Below, piece by piece: positions 1 to 4,761 of a DNA stretch of 5,755 nt. A model generated the notes under the pieces. That model saw nothing but the letters and a program-made list of their open reading frames with translations, searched no databases and was not told the DNA's origin. The position numbers and the translations under genes are program-made. This stretch comes from an uncultured Planctomycetaceae bacterium (GTDB lineage Bacteria > Planctomycetota > Planctomycetia > Planctomycetales > Planctomycetaceae), in assembly GCA_903823545.1 (NCBI GenBank), contig CAIJTL010001504.1, positions 1-5,755 of the forward strand, written 5' to 3'. Numbering within the stretch: the stretch's first letter is position 1; every line of letters starts with the position of its first letter.

Positions 1-1
1 A

Positions 2-1207
2 GTCATACCGCTGAAGTTGAGTCTCGATGCGCAGTATCGGTTTCTTGAACGACGTCTAAGCGGTGCTGGCCGAGACGCAGAGACGCTGCGGTCGGTGCGG
101 CTGTATCGGTTTGCGAACTCAGAGATTGAAGTCACTCCGGCGGATGCACCTGCTGGTGCGCCGCCGAAGAAGTCGACGCTCAAACTGCCGGAGACAAAGC
201 ACTTGATCGTCGCTCAAGGTCGTCGTGAGGGACCGTTTCTTTACAGTTCAACGGCGACGCTAACGTTCGACCAACTCGATTTGATTCGCACACCAGGAGA
301 CAGCCTCGCGCTGCTCGGCTTGTTGCCGCGTGAAGCAGTCAACGTCGGCGATACCTGGAAGCCAGAAAGCTGGGCCGTGCAGATGATGTCCGGCCTGGAA
401 GCGATGCTCAAAGGTGAGATCACCTGCAAACTCGAAGAGGCGACCGACGCAGCCGCTCGCATCACATTTACGGGTTCAGCCGAAGGAGCGACCGTCGGTG
501 CAACCTCAGGCATCCAACTCGTGGGCGAACTGACTTTCGATCGCCAACAGAAGCTCATCAACAAAGCTCGTGTGAAGCAGACAGAGAAACGTTCCGTCGG
601 TGCGGTGAGCCCCGGATTTGAAGTGACTGCGAGCGTGGTCCTCGAACGTTCGCTGGCCGAAGAAACCAACGACGCCAAGTTGCTCAGCGACGCGGCAGTC
701 GCCGAAATTCCGATTGAACCAGCTCCGGAAATGCAGTTCTTACGATTCGAATCGTGGGGGCTGCGGTTTTATCACGACCGTAATTGGCATCAGTTTCATC
801 AGACCAAAGAGACGGCCATCTTTCGTTTGATGGAACAAGGAAGCCTCGTCGCGCAGGTCAATGTTTCACCGATTCCCGCAGCGGTCGCCGGGAGTCACAC
901 ACCTGAAGACCAATTCCTCGCCGACATCAAAAAATCGCTCGGCAAGAAACTGAAGGCTGTGAAGAGCACCGAGCAACTTCCAGCACGCAACGCAGCCGAT
1001 CGCCGATATCTTCTGAAAGTGATCATCGAAGGAGAGGCTGACGGCGTTCCGATGACGTGGCACTACTACCTGTGTGCTTCACCAACCGGCCAGCAAGTCG
1101 CGTTTGTGTTTGCGATCGAAACCAAACAGTTGGAAAAGTTCGGCAACCGCGACCAGACAATCGTTCGCTTGCTGGAATTCGTCACAACTCGCCAAGCACA
1201 GAAGTGA
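2..1207 (+). CDS. Hypothetical protein with PsbP/DcrB-like C-terminal region (5' partial)
   Basis: The reading frame is open to the left edge, with five sense codons before the first possible start (TTG at 17), so the true start and any signal peptide lie outside the window. The 401 visible residues fall into two parts. Residues ~25-230 are beta-rich, and the LPREAVNVGDTW segment resembles DUF6263-type hypothetical proteins. Residues ~244-398, beginning FLRFESWGLRFYHDRNW, have the pattern of a PsbP/DcrB/Mog1-like domain: a short N-terminal strand pair, 'QVNVSPIP', 'TPEDQFLADIKKSLGKKL', and a late 'YYLCASPTGQQVAFVFAIE' strand pair. No catalytic motif is visible. Many such proteins are exported, but that cannot be checked here. 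Both family resemblances are from memory of patterns, not a search. The gene ends 33 bp before a palindromic repeat and converges with the PAS gene. Confidence 0.85.
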   Translation, partial: VIPLKLSLDAQYRFLERRLSGAGRDAETLRSVRLYRFANSEIEVTPADAPAGAPPKKSTLKLPETKHLIVAQGRREGPFLYSSTATLTFDQLDLIRTPGDSLALLGLLPREAVNVGDTWKPESWAVQMMSGLEAMLKGEITCKLEEATDAAARITFTGSAEGATVGATSGIQLVGELTFDRQQKLINKARVKQTEKRSVGAVSPGFEVTASVVLERSLAEETNDAKLLSDAAVAEIPIEPAPEMQFLRFESWGLRFYHDRNWHQFHQTKETAIFRLMEQGSLVAQVNVSPIPAAVAGSHTPEDQFLADIKKSLGKKLKAVKSTEQLPARNAADRRYLLKVIIEGEADGVPMTWHYYLCASPTGQQVAFVFAIETKQLEKFGNRDQTIVRLLEFVTTRQAQK

Positions 1208-1211
1208 ACGA

Positions 1212-1227
1212 AGTGAGTCCAGTCACT
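1212..1227 (+). other. Short hairpin after the upstream stop codon
   Basis: AGTGA (1212-1216) and TCACT (1223-1227) can pair around the loop GTCCAG, 5 bp after the TGA at 1205-1207. The stem is only 5 bp and no T-run follows, so it is at most a weak 3'-end element. The larger palindrome just downstream is the better candidate for ending transcription. Confidence 0.2.
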
Positions 1228-1239
1228 CCGAGACTAGGG

Positions 1240-1390
1240 GTTGTGGCCGGTCTCCTGACCGAGACATTCCCGTCTGACCGAAGGTCTCCCGAATGACCAA
1301 CCGGACGATGTTGTGGGATATCTTGGCCCACGACGAAAGTGGAGACCTGCGGTCGAAAACGGGGGGCTCGGTCAGGAGACCGGCCACAAC
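1240..1390. repeat. 151-bp palindromic intergenic repeat (MITE/REP-like)
   Basis: The outer arms 1240-1263 and 1367-1390 are perfect inverted copies over 24 bases; the left arm starts GTTGTGGCCGGTCTCC and the right arm ends GGAGACCGGCCACAAC. Inside them is a second inverted pair, 1276-1289 (GACCGAAGGTCTCC) with 1341-1354 (GGAGACCTGCGGTC), matching at 13 of 14 positions. A third pair is 1310-1317 (GTTGTGGG) with 1327-1334 (CCCACGAC), 7 of 8. The three nested pairs make one long interrupted stem with a short apical loop. There is no coding frame of note and no transposase. I see no clear target-site duplication in the flanks, so insertion is not proven. It lies between the converging ends of two genes and could terminate transcription from both sides. 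I infer a multi-copy mobile or REP-type element; copy number cannot be judged from one window. Confidence 0.85.
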
Positions 1391-1409
1391 GGATCACAGA
1401 CTGACTCGT

Positions 1410-1874
1410 CTACTTTGACGCGGACGCCACTGTGGGTAACTCTGGGCTGACATTCGTCAAATCAATCACTGCTCCCAACATGCGAGTTGGCGTGCCGTTG
1501 TTGGATCGAACGATACTGGCCTTCACGAGGAACAGCGGCGACGTCCCGTTGCGATGCTTCGCTCGGTGAAGTGTTTGAAACTTGCGAGCACCGTTTTTTA
1601 CCGCTTGGTCGAGGCTGGTTGTGACTCGTTCGTAGTCGTCCGGATGAATGTGGCTCAGCCAAGTTTGCAGCGAGTCGGGAAGTTCATGCGCGTTGTAGCC
1701 GAGCATCCGCTTGAAAATCGGCGACAAGTACAGTTCGTGTGAATGGAGCGGCCAATCGAAAACACCGATCTCGGCTTCTGCCAAGACGAGGGTGTTCCAA
1801 TCGTCGAGCGCTTCAAGCTCGGCGATGGTTTGTTCGAGTTCGGCCTGCGGATGATAAGCACTGGGGGCGATCAT
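1410..1874 (-). CDS. Stand-alone PAS domain protein (PAS_3 type)
   Basis: 154 aa. Residues ~31-142 show the PAS_3 pattern: 'AEIGVFDWPLHSHELYLSPIFKRMLGY' at 33-60, 'HIHPDDYERV' at 75-84, 'KHRNGTSPLFLVKASIVRSNNGTPTRMLGAVIDLT' at 106-140. The short N-terminus (residues 9-24, AELEQTIAELEAL) can form a helix or brief coiled coil. There is no histidine kinase, GGDEF, HTH or other output domain, and no membrane segment, so it is a soluble sensory module that would act through a partner. The aromatic usually seen after the 'G(S/T)' turn (as in YRW) is replaced by PLFL. The ATG at 1872-1874 is preceded by AAAGGG on the minus strand as a modest ribosome binding site. It is divergent from the gene at 2197 and convergent with the upstream gene. 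The ligand and signalling partner are unknown. Confidence 0.87.
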   Translation of the reverse strand: MIAPSAYHPQAELEQTIAELEALDDWNTLVLAEAEIGVFDWPLHSHELYLSPIFKRMLGYNAHELPDSLQTWLSHIHPDDYERVTTSLDQAVKNGARKFQTLHRAKHRNGTSPLFLVKASIVRSNNGTPTRMLGAVIDLTNVSPELPTVASASK

Positions 1875-2196
1875 GTGCGGCCCTTTCGAGAGCGTGGCAC
1901 CCTTGGGTTGGGAGTGACGTCAGAGAGAGGCTCATTAAAGCGAGGTTCTTTCGGAACGCAGCGCTGCAAGGCCATCTACTGCGAGTTTTTTGCGAAGGTC
2001 GGTCAATCGGCGGGATTGTTGCGGATGTGTCAGCGCATCCGGTTGTTCCGATTGTTGTGCTTCAACGGGGCTCTCCACGCCTATACGAGAACCCAAAGGT
2101 GATCCCGCAAAACTTACAGTCACTGACCGGGGTTGAAACTACTCTATTGGTTCGCAAGGGGAGCGAAACCCGGCGGGCCGATCGTCGGAGTAAGTT
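1875..2196. other. Divergent intergenic region without a supported gene
   Basis: This 322-bp stretch separates the PAS gene (minus) from the small membrane protein gene (plus), so it should carry both promoters. I see no convincing -35/-10 pair on either strand. Visible elements are the 8-bp palindrome TGACGTCA at 1915-1922, about 40 bp upstream of the PAS start; a hairpin CGGATG/CATCCG (2022-2027 with 2036-2041); and a hairpin GGTTCGC/GCGAAACC (2149-2155 with 2163-2170, one bulged T), ending 26 bp before the ATG at 2197. Frames that stay open through here on either strand have no recognisable protein character. Confidence 0.5.
2187..2190 (+). promoter_or_regulatory. Ribosome binding site of the gene at 2197
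   Basis: GGAG lies 6 nt before the ATG at 2197. An in-frame TAA at 2191-2193 sits between them, so translation in this frame cannot start further upstream. Together these fix the start. Confidence 0.7.
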
Positions 2197-2568
2197 ATGA
2201 ATGACCTCATCAAGTATTTGGCTCCGAGAACTTTGGTTCTCGCCTCGATCGCACTGGCGTTGAAATTCACCGTCTGGCCGACGATGAGCCTACCGATTTC
2301 GATCGCAAACTATTTTGAACCCGTTTGGCACGTGGCCGCCACGGTCAAACAGGCCGTGACCGAACCGATAACGCATCGCACCAGTGCTTCCACCGTGGAA
2401 ATGGTCAGCTCAAGAACAGCCGCGGGGAGCGAGGCCTCAGAAAAGGTCACCATCGAAATCTGCCCTGCTGGCGCGAAGCCAAACAAGTCCGTGGTCGCTG
2501 GCAATTCAGCAACGGGAACTCAAACTGCGTCGAAGTCTTCCAGAGTCGCAACGTCGAAACAGCCTTAA
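2197..2568 (+). CDS. Small hypothetical protein with an N-terminal hydrophobic segment
   Basis: 123 aa, not recognised. Residues ~12-40 (LVLASIALALKFTVWPTMSLPISIANYF) are largely hydrophobic and could be a membrane anchor or an uncleaved signal; the rest is low-complexity, rich in Ser, Thr, Ala and Lys, and ends in a basic tail (SKSSRVATSKQP). The charged start (MNDLIKYLAPR) followed by the hydrophobic stretch suggests a type II-like single-pass protein with a periplasmic tail. A single Cys is present in 'EICPAG'. The start is fixed by a GGAG site and an upstream in-frame stop. Third codon positions favour G/C, as in the neighbouring genes, which supports real coding. No domain or partner is evident. 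A short hairpin follows the stop, and the next plus-strand gene is over 400 bp away, so this is probably a single-gene unit. Confidence 0.7.
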   Translation: MNDLIKYLAPRTLVLASIALALKFTVWPTMSLPISIANYFEPVWHVAATVKQAVTEPITHRTSASTVEMVSSRTAAGSEASEKVTIEICPAGAKPNKSVVAGNSATGTQTASKSSRVATSKQP

Positions 2569-2592
2569 GCACTGCCGCGCCGACCGCATGTT

Positions 2593-2617
2593 TCCGACGA
2601 CAAGTTTCATTGTCGGA
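2593..2617 (+). terminator. Possible hairpin terminator after the small membrane protein gene
   Basis: TCCGA and CAA on the left (with CGA bulged between them) pair with TTG and TCGGA on the right around the loop GTTTCA, giving 8 bp. It begins 25 nt after the TAA at 2566-2568. No T-run follows directly, so intrinsic termination is uncertain. Confidence 0.3.
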
Positions 2618-2703
2618 GCAATGTTTGCGTCCACCGTTTTGCAAATTTTGAAAAACTCTGCGTGCATTTCGGAAAACGGCCGATATCATCCCTCGCTCTT
2701 CAG

Positions 2704-2709
2704 AAGGAG
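2704..2709 (+). promoter_or_regulatory. Strong Shine-Dalgarno site before a 14-codon ORF
   Basis: AAGGAG, within AGAAGGAGA, ends 8 nt before the ATG at 2718. It is one of the two best ribosome binding sites in the window (the other precedes rtcB), yet it serves a frame of only 14 codons. It is the main reason to treat that ORF as translated. Confidence 0.65.
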
Positions 2710-2717
2710 ATCGAATC

Positions 2718-2762
2718 ATGGCACGCAAATTTTTCACTCGTGTTGTCCGGGCTTGGGAATAA
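2718..2762 (+). CDS. Putative 14-aa leader peptide (MARKFFTRVVRAWE)
   Basis: ATG at 2718, 14 sense codons, TAA at 2760-2762. The peptide MARKFFTRVVRAWE is basic and aromatic, with four Arg and one Lys. It is too short to be a normal enzyme, but it has a near-consensus ribosome binding site at ideal spacing. The last codons and the stop lie in a hairpin (CGGGC and GGAA at 2748-2759 pairing with TTCC and GCCCG at 2763-2771), and the TAA forms its loop. It precedes the RbfA-like/rtcB pair by about 220 nt on the same strand. This arrangement resembles ribosome-sensing leader peptides such as those of antibiotic-resistance genes, but that is analogy. It could instead be a small free-standing protein. 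I do not recognise a family. Confidence 0.45.
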   Translation: MARKFFTRVVRAWE

Positions 2763-2771
2763 TTCCGCCCG
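2748..2771 (+). promoter_or_regulatory. Hairpin holding the leader ORF stop codon
   Basis: CGGGC (2748-2752) pairs with GCCCG (2767-2771), and GGAA (2756-2759) pairs with TTCC (2763-2766), leaving TTG bulged and TAA as the loop. The 9-bp stem would be opened by a ribosome finishing the 14-codon ORF. No T-run follows, so it is not a simple intrinsic terminator. Confidence 0.4.
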
Positions 2772-2798
2772 TGAACCGTGCTAACTTCCGGTGACGCT

Positions 2799-2983
2799 CA
2801 CGCGAACCGACGTTTGCTCGTGCCACGTTCTTTTGTTTGTTCCCAAGCCACGCCGCGCGTTGCTCACACTGACTTGTGCGTACGCGGAATGCTTATGGCC
2901 GCGCGTCGATCCATACAGGATTTCGACTTGCGCTCTCGTTCCCCGTGCGCGAAACACGTTTGAATTTCTTTGGGAACAAGCAC
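2799..2983 (+). ncRNA. Structured leader RNA candidate upstream of the RbfA-like/rtcB genes
   Basis: Several stems can be read by eye. A first hairpin is CACG and CGAAC (2799-2807) with GTTTG (2812-2816) and CGTG (2819-2822). Then TTGTTCCCAA (2837-2846) pairs perfectly with TTGGGAACAA (2970-2979) over 10 bp and closes a domain with three hairpins: CCGCG/CGCGG plus CACA/TGTG (2853-2887); GCGC and GTCGATCC (2901-2912) with the interrupted complement in 2918-2933, loop ATACA; and CGTG/CACG (2944-2947 with 2955-2958). The right closing arm contains GGGAA, the only Shine-Dalgarno-like bases before the ATG at 2984, so folding could block that start. I match it to no known riboswitch or tRNA. GC-rich DNA folds easily by chance, so this is a candidate only. 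Confidence 0.4.
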
Positions 2984-3475
2984 ATGAAATCGCGATCAAA
3001 CTCGCGCAATGAAAAGTGGAAAGTGTTTTGTCAGCAATTGGGTGAAGGTGATGGCGTTGATCCGCGAACAATGAGCCGAGGCTCGTCAGGTTCACGTCAT
3101 CGAGAACAGGATCGCAAGACGCAACAACTGTGTCAGCAAGTTGCACACGTTCTGGAAAGTGTGTTGACGGGCGAAGCCAGAGACGCAGACTTGCAAGGCC
3201 TCAATGTCGTCAGCGTCGTGCCTGCGCCTCATGCGGGACGATTACTGGTGACGGTGCAATCATGGAGCGAAGACGCGGTCAATCGTTGGTCAGAGATCAG
3301 CGAAAAACTGCATCGAGCAACTCCGTGGTTGCGATCGGAATTGGCCGCTTCGATCTCGCGCCGCAAGACACCCGACCTGGTGTTTCAACTCGCGTGGCCG
3401 CAATTGCTGAATGAATCGGGCCGGGATCGAGTCCCAACCTACGGAGATTCGGGAGAGGAGGTCTGCGATGCGTGA
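2984..3475 (+). CDS. RbfA-like ribosome-binding factor (KH-fold) protein
   Basis: 163 aa from ATG 2984. Residues ~45-138 match the RbfA pattern: helix 'RKTQQLCQQVAHVLESVL', strand 'LQGLNVVSVVPAPHAGRLLVTVQ', then helix 'ATPWLRSELAASISRRKTPDLVFQLAW', which parallels RbfA's '[26 protein letters not shown]'. RbfA binds the 30S subunit near the decoding region and helps mature 16S rRNA. Here the family's AxG kink reads A-T-P (residues 112-114). About 45 residues precede the domain. ATG 3071 would give 134 aa, the usual RbfA length, but has no ribosome binding site; 2984 has a weak GGGAA at 7 nt, so I prefer it without certainty. The frame also runs further upstream, through the structured leader. 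The end overlaps rtcB by 8 bp. It may be a specialised paralogue rather than the housekeeping rbfA, which is usually near nusA/infB. Confidence 0.72.
   Translation: MKSRSNSRNEKWKVFCQQLGEGDGVDPRTMSRGSSGSRHREQDRKTQQLCQQVAHVLESVLTGEARDADLQGLNVVSVVPAPHAGRLLVTVQSWSEDAVNRWSEISEKLHRATPWLRSELAASISRRKTPDLVFQLAWPQLLNESGRDRVPTYGDSGEEVCDA
3452..3461 (+). promoter_or_regulatory. Ribosome binding site that sets the rtcB start
   Basis: GGAGAGGAGG lies inside the end of the RbfA-like gene, 6 nt before ATG 3468. It supports 3468 over the in-frame ATG at 3411, which lies deeper in the upstream gene and would add 19 residues without family character. Confidence 0.8.
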
Positions 3476-4613
3476 CCGACAACTTCCGAATCATGTTTCC
3501 TGTTGGCTGGCCGAGCCGTTGCCGAACGACTGTCGCGTCGCGCTGCATCGGCTAGCGTCCGCCGACGATGTTGAGCATGTCGCCGTCATGCCCGATGTGC
3601 ATCTTGTGGAAGAGGTTTGCAACGGCGTCGCGGTCGCCACCAACGACTTGATTTACCCTCAAGCGGTGGGTGGCGACATCGGCTGCGGCATTGTGTCGGT
3701 CGCGGTCGAATCATCTGCGGAGCCGCTTCAGAATGAAGTGGTTTCACGACGGTTGCTCGATCAGTTCGGGCAGCGTATTCCAAGCAATCGACATTCAGCA
3801 CAGACCGCTGCGGTCGAATTGCCTGATGATCTCGCGACGGAACCGCTCAGCGAGTCTCGGCTCACAAAGTTGGCCGAGCGTGATGGCCGAGTGCAACTCG
3901 GTACGCTGGGACGCGGCAATCATTTCGTGGAGCTGCAACGAGATCACGAAGATCGGCTGTGGGTGATGGTCCATTCCGGCTCGCGCGGCATCGGACAGGC
4001 AATCGCGCAGTGGCATCTCGACCGCGCACGACAAGCCAGTCGGCAACGGCTGGCTTGTTTCTCTGCCAACAGCGAGGCAGGGCAGCGATATCTTCATGAC
4101 ATGGCATGGGCTCGACGGTACGCAAGCGCCAATCGCCGAGCGATGCTGCTCGCCGTTGAGCAATCGTTGCGAGAGATCATCGGCAGCGGAATTAATTGGC
4201 CCACTCTGATTGAAACCGATCACGATCATGTGATCCGCGAACGCCACTTCGATTGTGACCTGTGGGTTCATCGCAAAGGAGCACAACCCGCGTCGCTCGA
4301 TCAACCGGGAATGATCCCCGGTTCGATGGGAACTCGCAGTTACCTCGTGCGCGGTCGAGGGTGCGAGGCCGCGTTGCGTTCGAGTTCTCACGGAGCCGGT
4401 CGAGCACTCCCTCGAACAATCGCCCGTCAACAAATCGGACAACGTCAACTCCTGCGTGAGATGCACGACGTCTGGTTTGACGACCACCGCAGCAAACAAC
4501 TCTGCGACGAAGCCCCGTCCGCCTACAAAGAAATCCAAACCATCATGCGTGCCCAACGCGACCTGACCGCCATCGTCAGCGAACTTCGACCGGTATTGGC
4601 CTACAAGCGATAA
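3468..4613 (+). CDS. rtcB: RtcB-type RNA ligase
   Basis: 381 aa. RtcB joins RNA 3'-phosphate or 2',3'-cyclic phosphate ends to 5'-OH ends using GTP and Mn2+. All key motifs are present: D70 and C73 in 'GGDIGCG', N151-H152 in 'GRGNHF', H169 in 'VHSGSRG', H268 in 'HRKGA', and H308 in 'SSHGAGR', the histidine that carries GMP. 'PGMIPGSMGTRSY' (280-292) is also typical. The residues correspond to D95, C98, N202, H203, H234, H329 and H404 of Pyrococcus RtcB. At 381 aa it is shorter than E. coli RtcB (408 aa) and archaeal forms, and has no intein. It overlaps the RbfA-like gene by 8 bp (ATG 3468, TGA 3473-3475), so the two are probably translationally coupled. Neither PrfH, RtcA nor archease is encoded in the window. 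An RNA repair role is established for the family; the rRNA target here is inferred from the neighbour. Confidence 0.96.
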   Translation: MRDRQLPNHVSCWLAEPLPNDCRVALHRLASADDVEHVAVMPDVHLVEEVCNGVAVATNDLIYPQAVGGDIGCGIVSVAVESSAEPLQNEVVSRRLLDQFGQRIPSNRHSAQTAAVELPDDLATEPLSESRLTKLAERDGRVQLGTLGRGNHFVELQRDHEDRLWVMVHSGSRGIGQAIAQWHLDRARQASRQRLACFSANSEAGQRYLHDMAWARRYASANRRAMLLAVEQSLREIIGSGINWPTLIETDHDHVIRERHFDCDLWVHRKGAQPASLDQPGMIPGSMGTRSYLVRGRGCEAALRSSSHGAGRALPRTIARQQIGQRQLLREMHDVWFDDHRSKQLCDEAPSAYKEIQTIMRAQRDLTAIVSELRPVLAYKR

Positions 4614-4618
4614 TCTTT

Positions 4619-4747
4619 TGGACTGCGGCAGCCCCGCTGCCGCTTTCCCCTCAGCAGCCTGCTGCTGAGGAACTGAAGCAACACCAAAAAAACTCGTCCA
4701 ACAGCAGGCTGTTAGACGAAAAGCAGCAGCAGGGCTGCCGCAGTCCA
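4619..4747. repeat. 129-bp palindromic repeat with two inner hairpins (REP/MITE-like)
   Basis: The outer arms 4619-4646 and 4720-4747 pair at 26 of 28 positions (mismatches at 4635/4731 and 4641/4725); the outermost 15 bases are TGGACTGCGGCAGCC and its perfect complement. Between the arms are two further hairpins: CCTCAGCAG (4649-4657) with CTGCTGAGG (4662-4670), loop CCTG; and CGTCCAACAG (4695-4704) with CTGTTAGACG (4709-4718), loop CAGG, one mismatch. The whole can form a three-way junction. Both inner hairpins share a CAGCAGGCTG-type core, one on each strand. It begins 5 bp after the rtcB stop and ends 14 bp before the end of the converging aminotransferase gene. It is therefore well placed as a two-way terminator. 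Multi-copy status is inferred from this form and not testable here. Confidence 0.87.
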
Positions 4748-4761
4748 GATACGGTTACGAT

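Noticed and set aside
241..678. Open frame on the minus strand, 145 codons
   Set aside because: Antisense to the hypothetical protein at the left edge; Ser-rich composition typical of a shadow frame.
1895..1911. Sigma-54-like TGGCAC motif
   Set aside because: The -12 part lacks the required GC at the right distance.
1739..2200. Open frame on the plus strand spanning the PAS start and the divergent gap
   Set aside because: Opposes the PAS domain gene, has Arg/Cys-rich shadow composition and no supported start; its stop overlaps the better supported start at 2197.
2684..2689. TATCAT as a -10 box for the leader ORF
   Set aside because: No matching -35 at normal spacing, and the resulting start would leave only a few bases before the ribosome binding site; too weak to list.
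2384..2794. Open frame on the plus strand overlapping the small membrane protein and the leader
   Set aside because: Composition lacks domain character and it conflicts with two better supported starts (2197 and 2718).
2876..2983. Upstream extension of the RbfA-like gene to ATG 2876
   Set aside because: No ribosome binding site, and the extra 36 residues fall in the structured leader with no family similarity.
2799..2983. tRNA or tmRNA in the structured leader
   Set aside because: No acceptor stem with a T-arm (GTTCGA-type) at the correct spacing and no CCA-side geometry; branched fold alone is not enough.
3411..3467. Alternative rtcB start 19 codons upstream
   Set aside because: A much better ribosome binding site serves ATG 3468, where the RtcB family sequence begins.
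2984..3475. PrfH release-factor homologue as the RtcB partner
   Set aside because: The protein has no GGQ motif and matches RbfA pattern instead.
3795..4556. Long open frame on the minus strand inside rtcB
   Set aside because: It is antisense to a gene whose catalytic motifs are all intact; its translation has no domain character.
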